From Sipunculus nudus (taxonomy: Eukaryota > Annelida > Sipuncula > Golfingiida > Sipunculidae): a stretch of DNA of 64,000 nt. Within the stretch, counting starts at the first letter, position 1. Every line of letters begins with the position of its first letter. This document shows, piece by piece, positions 60,001-62,817 of this stretch. The position numbers and the translations under genes are program-made. The stretch is from contig CM049320.1 in assembly GCA_026874595.1 (NCBI GenBank), forward strand, positions 23,507,714 through 23,571,713, written 5' to 3'. Below the pieces are notes generated by a model. That model did not search any database. It saw only the letters and a program-made list of their open reading frames with translations, and was not told the origin of the DNA.

Positions 60001-62817
60001 CCATGGGTCCCTAGTTAAATATTCAATAACTGAAAATTAGCTTTTTCTCCTGTAAGCACCTTTGAATTAAATTTCATATTCTGTATGTTTATGCAAGGGT
60101 GTTCCAACTCCCATCATCCCCCGCCCCCTGCCATTGAGTCCTCTGACCTGTTACCTGAGCACTGGGCACAATAATTTTATTGCGGCTGCATGAAATTCAT
60201 TTAATAAAGAAAATTTCTACAGAGGTACAGAGGTGTGTTTTAACTCCCATTGTTATCCGCAGACCATTGTGAAAGCCAGGGATGGAACATGAATTTCTGT
60301 GGAACCGAAGCTAAAAATTAACATATAATATCGAATATCATTAAAAAATTACAATATATATTCACAGGTATCACATGTATTAATAATCTCTAAGTGGTAG
60401 CGATCCTTCAGATAAGGTTTCAGTCATAAAGTATAAACATTGGCCATATTAGTATTATCTGACACGTTAACCAGCTCTCAGCGTTTTTACCTGATTTTTG
60501 TTTGGGTGGGGGGGGGGGGGGGGCTTGAGACAATAACGTTCTGTCACAGGCCTTGTTTACTCTCATTCTATCCGTAATGGGCACCGGATTGTACAAAGTT
60601 CGTTATCTGAAGAAACTGATAACAAACTTCGAAGATGGGGGACAAATAGGCAAAAGTTCCAGTTCTGGACTGGTAGACATAAAGACAGTACATGTTCATT
60701 ATTTCTCTGACTGCGCAGCTCCGGTTTTGATTCCTGAATGGATCTACCGGAAGCTGAATCTTGTTAACTTTCCACTCAACCACCGTTTGTGGTCTAGGAA
60801 TAGAGCTCATATTTCAAAGAGGGCAGATCGTGAGTTCCTATCTCAGCCGAGGAGCGGTAAGATTTTTCACTGACGGTCCCTACCCAGGGTGTGCGATCAG
60901 TCTGCAGGATTGATGGCAGGATCCATGTCTCAATTATAAATGAGTGTCTTTGGGTAGTGCCTCGGTGTTATGCCAAGCAATGGGGTTGATCACACACCTA
61001 GCACCCGCAGCTGCGAAAGTCACCGGGCCTTGCAAGGGTAACACCAGTATAAAACATGACAACAAGAGAGCCAGTGCTACTGTCCTGTGACGCACTCCAA
61101 CCAAACTGGAAGGCTGAAGATGTACATTTTTACCACCGAAACTATTGTCCTAAAGCCAACCAAAGACAGCCAGACCAAGGGGCGGATCAAGGATTTAGGA
61201 AAAGGAGGGGTCTCACCAAGGAGGACTAATGACAAAGCCTAAAGAAAGGTCCCCAGGTCGGGAAAAGGGGGTTCCAGGCAGCAGAGATAGGTCTGAAACA
61301 CTTAAGAAAAGCATGCGGCTGCCAAAAAGGGGGGGGGGGTTTAAGGATCCCCTGAATCCGCTTCTGAGACCAGTTACTTCACGGGACTTTGACCTCTATC
61401 ATCTACCGGCTTTAAGGATTGATTTTCTTCAAGTTTGACAGATGAATAAGAGGCCTAGTAGTTTAGGGAATCGGCGCCTCAAAAGCTTAATTCGTGTGTA
61501 GAACCTCGAGGATTCGCTTGTCATAACGGCAACAGCGACTAAATCGACTCAGTGAGCATTTGTATATTGGTCTGAGAATGCCTGCTTCTAGCCGTGATTC
61601 CTATCATACGGACAACTGATGTAACGCCATACCTAAACAGAGCCGACAATCTTGAACTTAGGCTAAGAGTGAAGATGGAACAAAAGAATAAACCGGCTTC
61701 TGTGGCTCACGGGTAGAGCACAGGACACAACCCGGGATATCGTGAGTTTGAATCTCAGCCGAGGCGGTGAGATTTTTTCACGGTCGGTCCCTTCCCAGGC
61801 TGACCGCTCTGCAGGTTTAATAGGAAGGCCAATCTGCCCATCTTGCCCATCGGCCGTGTTTCACTCACAAACGGTTGCGCACCCAGAGCGCACCCAGAAC
61901 CCGCAGGTGCAGTAGTCACCGGGCCTGGTTCACACCAGAGTATATATAACGAGAGGAAGCATGTGGTACTGCCCTGTCACATAGTCCGGACCGGAAAACA
62001 ATTCTGCAGATGTACATATACGTAGTATGTGTAGCATTAAAAAAGGGGGTTTCTTCCGCAAAAAATAAAATAAAGAAAAGAATATATGTCAGTGTACAAA
62101 CATAAGTGTTAATCACAAACCTGTAGTAACCATCTGTCGTCTTTCCTATGTCTGTCGTCCACGCACACTGTGAAAGGTGTGCTTAATTATATGCCGTCAT
62201 CCAGGGGGAATTACCAATATACTGAGTTATAAAAGATTTAGTTTAAAAGTACACAAAATGTTTTACGGTTCGACTGGTTTATTTTAACTGCCAATGAATT
62301 CCTTTTTAAAAAGTTAAACAAGCCAATCATATGGGCACCTTTTCTTGTTCACAGCCCTATCATTTAAAAGAAAGTAACCTTATGAATATTGATTACGACC
62401 TACGTACTACTTGATGAAACAAAATCTTACTTTATTTTTTAACCCTTCAAGGCTTCACAACCTACTTTTCCTTTTTGGAATTCAAATTGGTCTCAAATAA
62501 TTCAGGCAAATATATTTAACTCAAAGTCACACTCCGTAAAGCCATTAAATCTTTTCATGTAAATCATATATTATATATTAATCATATATAATATTAAATT
62601 AAACACATGTTATATATTAACAGCCCTGACGACGCCCGACACAAGAGGAAATCTCACTTCGGGCAGGTGGCGCCAAACGTCAAGATCTGGTTAAACCAGA
62701 TACAGTGTACCGGGAAGGAAGACGATTTGGCCGAATGCATCAGTCCGGGGAACAAGTGGGGTGGACCCTGGCGCCAGCACTGTAATCACTCCAACGACGC
62801 CAGCGTCATCTGTCAAG
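6773..62817 (+). CDS. Ig-MAM-SRCR multidomain extracellular protein, 8 exons, 3' incomplete
   Basis: Joined exons are 6773-7044, 51088-51266, 53725-53889, 54966-55106, 56618-56742, 57421-57535, 58509-58653 and 62624-62817. All introns are GT-AG and frame is kept at each junction (phases 2,1,1,1,0,1,2), giving 445 residues before the gene leaves the recognised sequence. Domains: signal peptide about 1-32; Ig domain about 45-147 (Cys60, Trp75, D-A-G-Q-Y-V-C ending at Cys129); MAM about 152-322; SRCR about 338-444 with six Cys (362, 375, 409, 419, 434, 444), the group A pattern. At least ten N-x-S/T sequons occur. Group A SRCR domains are known to be split over two exons, as here. The likely role is cell-surface or secreted recognition/adhesion; ligand and membrane anchor are unknown because the 3' end is missing. 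I do not recognise this exact Ig-MAM-SRCR order as a named gene. Confidence 0.85.
7090..7308 (+). repeat. 109-bp tandem duplication beside the exon 1 donor
   Basis: Two adjacent copies (7090-7198 and 7199-7308) begin GAAGGAGA and end ATGAACTAG and differ at only a few bases, so the duplication is recent. It starts 45 bp inside intron 1. Confidence 0.95.
7309..8407. other. AT-rich intron sequence with (TA)n
   Basis: A (TA)n tract lies at 7637-7682. Otherwise nothing recognisable was seen. Confidence 0.7.
8408..8642 (-). mobile_element. SINE family B copy (tRNA-headed)
   Basis: In sense, the 5' end at about 8642 has a degraded tRNA-like head (GTTCGGCTCTC, then TGGCGACCCGAG), followed by a body with GGTCGGTGGTTTTC and CACCATCCGAGCC, and ends CAATCCATGTAAAATC then AATAAAGTTTA. 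The same body and tail occur at 42155-42395 and 54594-54835, so this is a dispersed family and not a local gene. Confidence 0.8.
8643..9437. other. unremarkable intron sequence
   Basis: Apart from a short C/CA-rich run near 8970-9005, I see no feature. Confidence 0.6.
9438..9513. repeat. (TA)n microsatellite
   Basis: About 76 bp of nearly pure TA with one interruption. Confidence 0.98.
9514..10920. other. unremarkable intron sequence
   Basis: A short duplicated piece (about 40 bp, ATTAAGGAGGTTTTCATAGT twice) lies at 10169-10245. No coding signal was seen. Confidence 0.6.
10933..11048. repeat. (TA)n microsatellite cluster
   Basis: Two short TA tracts are followed by one of about 70 bp. Confidence 0.98.
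11049..12413. other. intron sequence with a small repeated motif
   Basis: There is a short (CT)n at 11227-11247. The motif TTGTCRCCGGA occurs three times between 12014 and 12130, at uneven spacing. No gene was recognised. Confidence 0.6.
12414..12609 (-). mobile_element. GGGGCGGATCC-family element, copy 1
   Basis: In sense it starts CAGGGGCGGATCCAGGATTT, has two G-runs separated by an AGGAGGACTAATGA-type segment and a GTCCAAAACCCC segment, and ends GGTCCGGACCCCCTGGACC. Three more copies lie in this window (20573, 21640, 61178). The CAGGGG terminus and loosely inverted ends suggest a non-autonomous hAT-like DNA transposon. That class is inference; the repeat family itself is directly visible. 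Confidence 0.7.
12610..15289. other. intron sequence, no gene
   Basis: Nothing coding was recognised. A somewhat GC-richer stretch with CpGs lies at 13540-13630 and another at 14880-15080. A 29-bp tandem duplication (TAATCTCAGGGTTAATTTTT twice) lies at 15131-15185. Confidence 0.55.
15290..15605 (+). repeat. dispersed repeat family D, copy 1
   Basis: The landmarks GTGATTTCTGGCTT, GATGTATGAGCTTG, ATGTTGACAAA-like and AAACGCCCTTTGCGAA occur in the same order and orientation at 20855-21175 and 43058-43390, and partly at 41840-41965. The family is about 320 bp, with no obvious tRNA head or terminal inverted repeats. Class unknown. Confidence 0.7.
15606..16480. other. unremarkable intron sequence
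   Basis: It includes a short CGCGAATATAAAACCCTCGCG-type motif near 15965-15990 but nothing I can name. Confidence 0.55.
16481..17095 (+). repeat. ~30-bp minisatellite
   Basis: About twenty degenerate units resemble CTTTCTATACTGTATTTTGTGCTTTGTTTT. The unit length is a multiple of three and the unit is T-rich, so it keeps a 321-aa frame open (16432-17397) whose translation is only Leu/Phe/Cys/Tyr repeats. It is not a gene. Confidence 0.92.
17100..17305 (+). repeat. dispersed repeat family E, copy 1
   Basis: CCACGAGGAGG, TCATCCCTGTTCGT, then ACAACATAACACACGC and ATCATGAATGGA match a second copy at 41280-41460 in the same order. This is a repeat, although both copies translate to a similar VYVFVxNITHAIMxG string. 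Confidence 0.7.
17600..18640 (+). repeat. degenerate tandem repeat block F (GGTCA...TGACC rich), copy 1
   Basis: Begins CCAGCTGACTGAAAG and CTGTCCGTCGTCCGTTCGG, then repeats a diverged unit of roughly 130-160 bp with landmarks ACTTCTAACTGCACATCC, GAAACCTGAAATTAGGTCA and GGTGACCTATATTCTGC (units near 17690, 18020, 18180, 18340, 18490). A related block occupies 52015-53370. The type is common in mollusc genomes by my recognition; no coding function is visible. Confidence 0.75.
18641..20572. other. intron sequence, no gene
   Basis: A GC-richer, non-repetitive-looking patch lies at 18880-19080. The remainder is ordinary AT-rich intron. Confidence 0.55.
20573..20725 (+). mobile_element. GGGGCGGATCC-family element, copy 2
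   Basis: Starts CCAGGGGGCGGATCCAGA and ends near GGTCCGGACCCCCATG...GATCCGTCAC. It is shorter and more diverged than copies 1, 3 and 4. Confidence 0.55.
20855..21175 (+). repeat. dispersed repeat family D, copy 2
   Basis: GTGATTTCTGGCTTCC, GGAGGATGTATGAACTTG, GCAATGTTGACAAACAGG and AAAACGCTGTTTGCGAAG keep the same order and strand as copies 1 and 4. Confidence 0.75.
21176..21639. other. unremarkable intron sequence
   Basis: Nothing recognised apart from a short (TA)n near 21622. Confidence 0.55.
21640..21838 (-). mobile_element. GGGGCGGATCC-family element, copy 3
   Basis: In sense it starts AAGGGGCGGATCCAGGATTT at about 21835, has AGGAGGACTTATGAAAAACC, GCGGGTCCGGACTCCCTG and a G-rich end. 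It is nearly collinear with copy 1. Confidence 0.7.
21839..22079. other. unremarkable intron sequence
   Basis: Nothing recognised. Confidence 0.5.
22080..22430. other. GC-richer intronic island 1
   Basis: This stretch is clearly less AT-rich than its surroundings, with CpGs and no match to any repeat in the window. It contains GCCGAGGCCGCC, GGGCGGCCGGTG and a CATGAATAATGG segment. No convincing reading frame. It may be a cis-regulatory element of the host gene; this is inference from composition. Confidence 0.3.
22431..23045. other. unremarkable intron sequence
   Basis: Nothing recognised. Confidence 0.5.
23046..23410 (+). repeat. diverged ~186-bp tandem duplication
   Basis: Two units (from about 23051 and 23237) share TTATGCAGCARAGCCT, GACCCATGAGCCA, AGTGCGTACG-like and GTCGCATTTTCGA landmarks in order. 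Confidence 0.8.
23451..23496. mobile_element. terminal fragment of Tc1/mariner-like MITE
   Basis: GGTGGTCGTTAAAC and GGGGTTTTACTGTA match the right end of the CAGT...ACTG family seen at 38300-38961 and 50707-50873. The left end was not found. Confidence 0.5.
23497..23904. other. unremarkable intron sequence
   Basis: Nothing recognised. Confidence 0.5.
23905..24182. repeat. (ATT)n / (TA)n compound microsatellite
   Basis: An ATA/ATT trinucleotide tract, inverted in direction around 23955, is followed by about 55 bp of TA at 24127-24182. The Tyr- or Ile-run ORFs across it are artefacts. Confidence 0.97.
24290..24565. other. GC-richer intronic island 2
   Basis: A sharply GC- and CpG-rich stretch (GTGCGGCGCAGCC, GGGCAGCGCGCCGGGAAC, CACACCGCGCCGC) flanked by pure TA/ATT tracts on one side and AT-rich DNA on the other. 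It keeps a 95-aa ORF open on plus and an 81-aa ORF on minus, but neither resembles a protein I know and neither has convincing splice context. Candidate enhancer, CpG island or unrecognised exon. Confidence 0.35.
24819..24910. repeat. (CT)n(CA)n microsatellite
   Basis: About 44 bp of CT followed by CA and a short TA tract. Confidence 0.97.
24911..25499. other. unremarkable intron sequence
   Basis: Nothing recognised. Confidence 0.5.
25500..25822. repeat. (ATT/AAT)n microsatellite
   Basis: Long imperfect AAT then ATT tract with GAT interruptions; the poly-Ile ORFs here are artefacts. Confidence 0.97.
26160..26285 (+). repeat. two-copy repeat G, copy 1
   Basis: Shares ACTGTTAT, TTGTATTGATTT-like, CACCTCCC.GTGGG.A.CGAG and an exact CAAAAGCGTCGTCGACT (26255-26271) with 30515-30635. 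Origin unknown. Confidence 0.65.
26286..28124. other. intron sequence, no gene
   Basis: CGGTGTATAGCTATTTCAGATTACCC at 27314-27340 resembles the terminus of the GATTACCCC element at 39849-40370. The small ORF at 26891-27154 is not recognisable. Confidence 0.5.
29054..29209 (+). repeat. short LTR (156 bp) inserted in the LINE, with pol III-like boxes
   Basis: Bounded by TGTTACGAGG at 29054 and CTTAGTAACA ending 29209, inverted TGTTAC/GTAACA termini. Inside, TAGCGAAGCGGTTGGG resembles a tRNA A box and GGGTTCGAATTTCGG a tRNA B box, about 30 bp apart, so the LTR may carry a tRNA-like internal promoter. It is followed after AA by an exact primer binding site. Confidence 0.65.
29212..29229 (+). other. 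primer binding site for tRNA-Pro
   Basis: TGGGGGCTCGTCCGGGAT is the classical 18-nt site complementary to the 3' end of tRNA-Pro, including TGG opposite the CCA tail, and lies two bases after the LTR end. About 60 bp of internal sequence follow before LINE sequence resumes near 29291; no second LTR is visible. Confidence 0.85.
29641..30514. other. intron sequence with a short tandem duplication
   Basis: A 48-bp unit beginning CATATGAATCTATCAT is repeated at 29703 and 29751, followed by GGGGGTAATCTGAAATC and GGGGGTAACCTGAAATG motifs (29795-29870) akin to the 39849-40370 element. No gene. Confidence 0.65.
30515..30635 (+). repeat. two-copy repeat G, copy 2
   Basis: Partner of 26160-26285, same orientation, exact 17-bp core at 30605-30621. 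Confidence 0.65.
30716..30965 (+). mobile_element. tRNA-derived SINE (single copy in window)
   Basis: The tRNA-like head has an A box (TGGTGTAATGG), a CTTGTGA anticodon-loop-like stretch and a B box (GGTTCGCGTCC), but the acceptor ends do not pair, so it is not a functional tRNA gene. The body continues to about 30965 with no clear tail. Confidence 0.7.
30966..33545. other. intron sequence with (TA)n and possible regulatory patches
   Basis: (TA)n lies at 31593-31641. Non-repetitive, GC-richer patches lie at 31365-31485 and 32205-32600. No coding exon was recognised. Confidence 0.5.
33546..33757. mobile_element. MITE with ~35-bp terminal inverted repeats
   Basis: The left arm 33546-33580 contains TTATCTAGTGGACGGAGCGC then ATACAACG; the right arm is its reverse complement with about four differences (CGTTGTATGCGCTCAGTCCG then CTAGATAA). 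Interior about 140 bp, no ORF. A small non-autonomous DNA element; superfamily not determined. Confidence 0.85.
33915..34205 (+). mobile_element. SINE family A copy, 5' truncated
   Basis: Starts in the body (TTTTTCACGGTCGGCCCC), continues with TTTCATTCACAAACGTGTGCG, GGACCCGCAGGAATGG and CTGCAGATGTAGAAAT, all collinear with the full copy at 61692-62085. The tRNA head is missing. Confidence 0.75.
34206..34617. other. unremarkable intron sequence
   Basis: Nothing recognised. Confidence 0.5.
34618..34857. repeat. (CT)n microsatellite cluster
   Basis: Four long CT tracts separated by TCTTCCARTAGCTCTC-like spacers, so a roughly 60-bp unit has itself been duplicated. Ser/Leu and Arg/Glu ORFs here are artefacts. 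Confidence 0.97.
34858..35755. other. intron sequence, no gene
   Basis: T/C-rich to about 35130, then non-repetitive sequence with nothing I can name. Confidence 0.5.
35756..35905 (-). mobile_element. SINE family A fragment
   Basis: CGGACTGGCATGAGCC, GTGTGTAATCAACC, ACCCCCAAATATGCACTCGG and GTGATACACGGCT match the central body of the minus-strand copy at 43475-43737. Confidence 0.55.
35976..36750 (+). mobile_element. Rex1/Babar-like LINE, 3' fragment with one nonsense codon
   Basis: One reading frame runs LELNVKKTKEMIIDFRRKK, FKFLGIFISSDLKW, LLKF-stop-RAVIQGV, VTVWGGSVTVKERNRL, VVRTAERIIGVPLP to SQLFGN, ending at 36555. A single in-frame TAA at 36238-36240 interrupts it. These are the post-catalytic RT and thumb segments of a non-LTR retrotransposon of the type I recognise from Rex1/Babar elements. 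The 3' end carries a TTATC repeat (36729-36747), a typical LINE tail. Apart from the one stop it looks young. Confidence 0.8.
36751..38299. other. intron sequence with a GC-richer island
   Basis: 37040-37290 is less AT-rich and not repeated in the window (GGGCGCGCCTG, CCCGCCACCGCGCAG). Elsewhere nothing was recognised. Confidence 0.45.
38300..38961. mobile_element. Tc1/mariner-like non-autonomous element (662 bp)
   Basis: CAGTCCAACCTGTCTGAACG at the left and the complement of CAGTCGAACCTGTCTAATGC at the right are near-perfect inverted ends, with TA on both sides as the probable target duplication. The interior repeats ACGACCACCTGGCTATTA-type phrases at both ends. No transposase ORF. Confidence 0.85.
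38997..39103. repeat. ~107-bp hairpin (inverted repeat)
   Basis: The left arm GAAGTGTAGG, AAGAGTAAGA, GACGCCTTTTTAGATA pairs with the right arm TCTAAAAGGCGTC, TCTTACTCTT, CCTACACTC around a loop of about 20 bp. It lies 36 bp after the Tc1-like element. It is a small foldback or MITE. Confidence 0.85.
39681..39749. repeat. (TA)n microsatellite
   Basis: About 68 bp of TA. Confidence 0.98.
39849..40370. mobile_element. GATTACCCC foldback-type element
   Basis: Both ends carry oppositely oriented runs of TAATCTTAAATCG / GATTACCCCCC / GGTAACTTGAATCGATT units, and the outermost bases (CCGGTGTAAGG and CTACACTGG) are inverted. Interior AT-rich, no ORF. Related fragments are at 27314-27400 and 29795-29870. 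Confidence 0.6.
40371..41279. other. unremarkable intron sequence
   Basis: No gene recognised; 40740-41060 is non-repetitive in this window. Confidence 0.5.
41280..41465 (+). repeat. dispersed repeat family E, copy 2
   Basis: CCACCAGGAGTTAAGGCGATC, CCCGTTCGTG, ACAACATAACTCACGCCATC and ATGGACGGAA match 17100-17305. Confidence 0.7.
41840..41965 (+). repeat. dispersed repeat family D, partial copy 3
   Basis: Only the 3' part is present: ATGTGCGGAAGTTGAATG, CCGCCCTTTGCAAAATTC, CATCAGATGTCCTTATG. Confidence 0.6.
42155..42396 (+). mobile_element. SINE family B copy, full length
   Basis: The tRNA-like head GTCGAGTGGTGAAACGCTCG (Leu/Ser-like A box) and GACTCGGGCTCAAACCCCGG (B box) are followed by GGTCGGTGGTTTTCGCC, CCATGGAGAGTGCC and the tail ACAATCCATGTAAAATAAAT. 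It is the best preserved of three copies. Confidence 0.85.
42397..43057. other. unremarkable intron sequence
   Basis: Nothing recognised on either strand. Confidence 0.5.
43058..43390 (+). repeat. dispersed repeat family D, copy 4
   Basis: GTGAATTCTGGCTTTC, AACGGAGGTAGAGCTTG, CAATGTTGATAAACGG and CAAACCGCCCTTGCAAAACTC match copies 1 and 2. Related 3' sequence (GTCTGACTTACCGCCAGATG) reappears after the SINE at 43741-43800, so the SINE probably inserted into this copy or a neighbouring one. Confidence 0.7.
43475..43737 (-). mobile_element. SINE family A copy with intact tRNA-like head
   Basis: In sense from 43737: CCGGCTTCTGTGGCTCAGGG (A box), CGTGAGTTCGAATCTCAGCC (B box), then GTGAAGTTTTTCACGATCGG, the central body and GGACCCGCAGGTGCGGTAG near the 3' end. 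The head gives the clearest view of the family's tRNA origin. Confidence 0.85.
43801..44969. other. unremarkable intron sequence
   Basis: No gene or repeat recognised. Confidence 0.5.
44970..45058. repeat. 52-bp hairpin plus (TA)n tract
   Basis: TGCTTGCCACA (44970-44980) and TGTGGCAAGCA (45011-45021) are exact inverted copies; the (CA)n(TA)n loop between them is itself largely self-complementary. (TA)n then runs to 45058, where the foldback begins. Confidence 0.95.
45059..47221. mobile_element. large foldback element (2,163 bp)
   Basis: The left arm, about 45059-45925, and the right arm, about 46346-47221, are reverse complements with high identity by eye over roughly 0.87 kb, including mirrored (GATA)n/(TATC)n tracts (45851-45880 versus 46406-46446). 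Both outer ends begin GTCAGAGACGAG. The outer ~300 bp of each arm is built from short units around the perfect palindrome ATCTCGCCTAGGCGAGAT (45121-45138; 47142-47159). The 420-bp centre contains a third, partial copy of the right-hand end (45937-46180) in direct orientation. No ORF. It may be one ~1.1-kb element with long inverted ends (45059-46180) plus a truncated inverted second copy. Confidence 0.9.
47230..48800 (+). repeat. degenerate ~230-bp tandem repeat
   Basis: CARGCTGACTGTATTGGTGAT-like, AGACGGCATYRATT and TTTACTTTCTTGCTTAA-like landmarks recur near 47394, 47626, 48470 and (partly) 48690. A (CA)n/(TA)n-rich insert occupies about 48005-48235. Confidence 0.65.
48801..49130. other. 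unremarkable intron sequence
   Basis: Nothing recognised. Confidence 0.5.
49131..49755. repeat. GAGTCC-rich inverted element
   Basis: The left end has stacked CGAGTCCGAGT / CAAGTCC units; the right end has the complementary GACTCGAATCCAAGTCCGG series, around an AT-rich centre of about 300 bp. It is probably a foldback-type repeat. Confidence 0.6.
49756..50704. other. unremarkable intron sequence
   Basis: Contains a diverged CGCGAGGGCTTCAAAATCG... TTATCGCGAAAATAAAA stretch at 50157-50225, similar to 15955-15990; otherwise nothing. Confidence 0.5.
50707..50873. mobile_element. Tc1/mariner-like MITE (167 bp)
   Basis: Starts CAGTGGAACCTGTCTGAAAG and ends with the complement of CAGTGAAACTTGTGTAATAG, flanked by TA on both sides. 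Interior CTAATAAAACCACCT phrases match the 662-bp element at 38300. Confidence 0.85.
51088..51266 (+). CDS. exon 2: second half of Ig domain
   Basis: The acceptor TTTGTTTCAG precedes 51088. The frame set by exon 1 reads IFVTLYNYDND, LTLRIKSLMTSDAGQYVCKV and ends VQVSR(K): the D-x-G-x-Y-x-C signature with Cys129 pairs with Cys60 of exon 1. Asn101 is a sequon. Two donors six bases apart (CTCAC|GTAAAG after 51260, AAAG|GTAAAC after 51266) keep the same frame and differ only by two residues; 51266 fits the consensus better. Confidence 0.85.
51495..51715 (-). mobile_element. SINE family A copy, 5' truncated
   Basis: Minus-strand match to the body and 3' part of 43475-43737 (CTACCGCACCTGCGG, GTGTGTAGTCATCC, GATACACGGTTGTTAGGCAC, CCTGCAG). 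Confidence 0.7.
52015..53370 (+). repeat. degenerate repeat block F, copy 2
   Basis: AACCGTAACCGCTGGATCTAG, TTCTAACTGCACATCCATGG, GAAATTAGGTCACTGCGACC and TTGATCATGGACAATTTCGTC match 17690-17960. A roughly 150-190-bp GCTGAAGACTGGTG...TTTCATCTRGTATCC unit is repeated at about 52325 and 52470. A C/A homopolymer run lies at 52617-52650. Confidence 0.7.
53552..53645 (+). mobile_element. Tc1/mariner-like MITE fragment
   Basis: CAGTGGAACCCTGATCTTGC, GACCACCCAACAATTACGAC match the left end of the family; no clear right end before exon 3. Confidence 0.6.
53725..53889 (+). CDS. exon 3: start of MAM domain
   Basis: The acceptor TTGCTTTTAG precedes it. Reads (G)YVCGFESTDLCGWKRL, then WERRNGT and GPRFDHTYG: the C-x-F-E...L-C-x-W opening and G-P-x-x-D-H-T segment are diagnostic of MAM domains. 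The donor AATAG|GTAAGA follows in phase 1. Confidence 0.9.
53890..54593. other. intron 3, first part
   Basis: Nothing recognised. Confidence 0.5.
54594..54835 (+). mobile_element. SINE family B copy
   Basis: CTCCCGGCTCTCTCCGTCGG, GACCCGGGTTCGATCCACGG (intact B box), GGCCGGTGGTTTTCTCC, CATGGAGAGTG, ACAAACCATGTGAAGG and AAAGTTTATAG are collinear with 42155-42396. Confidence 0.85.
54966..55106 (+). CDS. exon 4: MAM domain, second part
   Basis: The acceptor CTTCTTCACAG is joined in phase 1. Reads GHFLDINSKLQFW, AQLISPEFEN and KCFTFWYTFAGKSG, matching the MAM pattern G-x-Y/F-L...A-x-L-x-S-P...C-x-x-F-W-Y-x-x-x-G. Sequon N-H-S. Donor TCAG|GTAAGT. Confidence 0.9.
55107..56617. other. intron 4
   Basis: (TA)-rich tracts at 55380-55540. 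The ORFs at 55786-56142 are not recognised and have no splice support. Confidence 0.6.
56618..56742 (+). CDS. exon 5: MAM domain, third part
   Basis: Acceptor TTTTTGTTTCAG, phase 1 entry. Reads EQLNVYLNHNKTYTKL, then STGSRWKFYNITIKNQTEEYR: the L-x-V-Y segment and W-x-x-x-x-I...Y-R before the final strand are MAM-like. Three sequons (NKT, NIT, NQT). Ends TACCGG|GTAACG in phase 0. Confidence 0.85.
57421..57535 (+). CDS. exon 6: end of MAM domain and linker
   Basis: Acceptor TTTATTTCAG, phase 0. Reads IIVELVVSCNGCAISSSLDD, then VRLEEGAC: the A-I/D-D-V...G-x-C ending of MAM. A short linker (ENATRSWPD, one sequon) leads to the SRCR domain. Donor TGACC|GTGAGT, phase 1. Confidence 0.88.
57536..58508. 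other. intron 6
   Basis: Nothing recognised. Confidence 0.55.
58509..58653 (+). CDS. exon 7: first half of SRCR domain
   Basis: Acceptor GATAACAG at 58508. Phase 1 entry reads HKLPVRLMEGNG, GRVEVLHDGQWGTICAQKFG and DAKVTCRRMGY: the G-R-V-E-V...W-G-T-I-C and C-R-x-x-G-Y/F motifs are textbook SRCR. Donor ATAG|GTGAGC in phase 2. Confidence 0.92.
58665..59290. repeat. GGTTTCGG foldback-like repeat
   Basis: Left end GGAACTGGTTTCTGTTTCGG and GAAACCGAAAC phrases recur inverted at the right end (GGCGAAACCATACAGAACC, CCCGAAACCGAAACAAC), around an AT-rich centre; a perfect ACCATCTCCAGAGATGGT palindrome sits at 58768-58785. Confidence 0.6.
59421..59451. repeat. poly-C tract
   Basis: About 29 consecutive C with one T-rich edge. 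Confidence 0.95.
59540..59960 (+). repeat. ~147-bp tandem repeat with AGGTCA half-sites
   Basis: Three diverged units each contain tandem AGGTCA hexamers: 59562-59580 (AGGTCA, A, AGGTCA, AGGTCA), 59710-59721 and 59855-59866, followed by AGGACCCACNTCTTTA and TGTTTGG.TGGACAT-like phrases. Confidence 0.85.
59961..60780. other. intron 7, middle part
   Basis: A poly-G run lies at 60509-60523. The 106-aa ORF at 60553-60873 runs into a SINE and is not recognised as a protein. Confidence 0.5.
60782..61135 (+). mobile_element. SINE family A copy
   Basis: Head TTTGTGGTCTAGGAATAGAG, GTGAGTTCCTATCTCAGCCG (B box with a small insertion), body TTTTTCACTGACGGTCCC, AGCACCCGCAGCTGCG and GTCACCGGGCC match 61692-62085. 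Confidence 0.75.
61178..61375 (+). mobile_element. GGGGCGGATCC-family element, copy 4
   Basis: Starts AAGGGGCGGATCAAGGATTT, has AAGGAGGACTAATGACAAAG and ends GGATCCCCTGAATCCGCTTC. AGACCA occurs immediately outside both ends and might be part of a target duplication. Confidence 0.7.
61692..62085 (+). mobile_element. SINE family A copy, full length
   Basis: Head CCGGCTTCTGTGGCTCACGG, GTGAGTTTGAATCTCAGCCG; body TTTTTTCACGGTCGGTCCC, GTTTCACTCACAAACGG, AACCCGCAGGTGCAGTAG, CACCGGGCCTGGTTCACACC; tail CAGATGTACATATACG then an A-rich end. It is the longest copy and serves as the reference for the family. Confidence 0.88.
62624..62817 (+). CDS. exon 8: second half of SRCR domain
   Basis: Acceptor ATATATTAACAG, phase 2. 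Reads SPDDARHKRKSHFGQVAPNV, KIWLNQIQCTGKEDDLAEC, WRQHCNHSNDASVICQ: the I-W-L-x-x-I-x-C-x-G-x-E-x-x-L-x-x-C and H-C-x-H-x-x-D-A-x-V-x-C motifs complete a six-cysteine SRCR. Donor TCAAG|GTAATT, phase 1, so at least one more exon lies outside the window. Confidence 0.93.

Noticed and set aside
60553-60873. 106-aa plus ORF
   Set aside because: Its 3' third lies in a SINE head and the rest shows no recognisable motif or splice sites.
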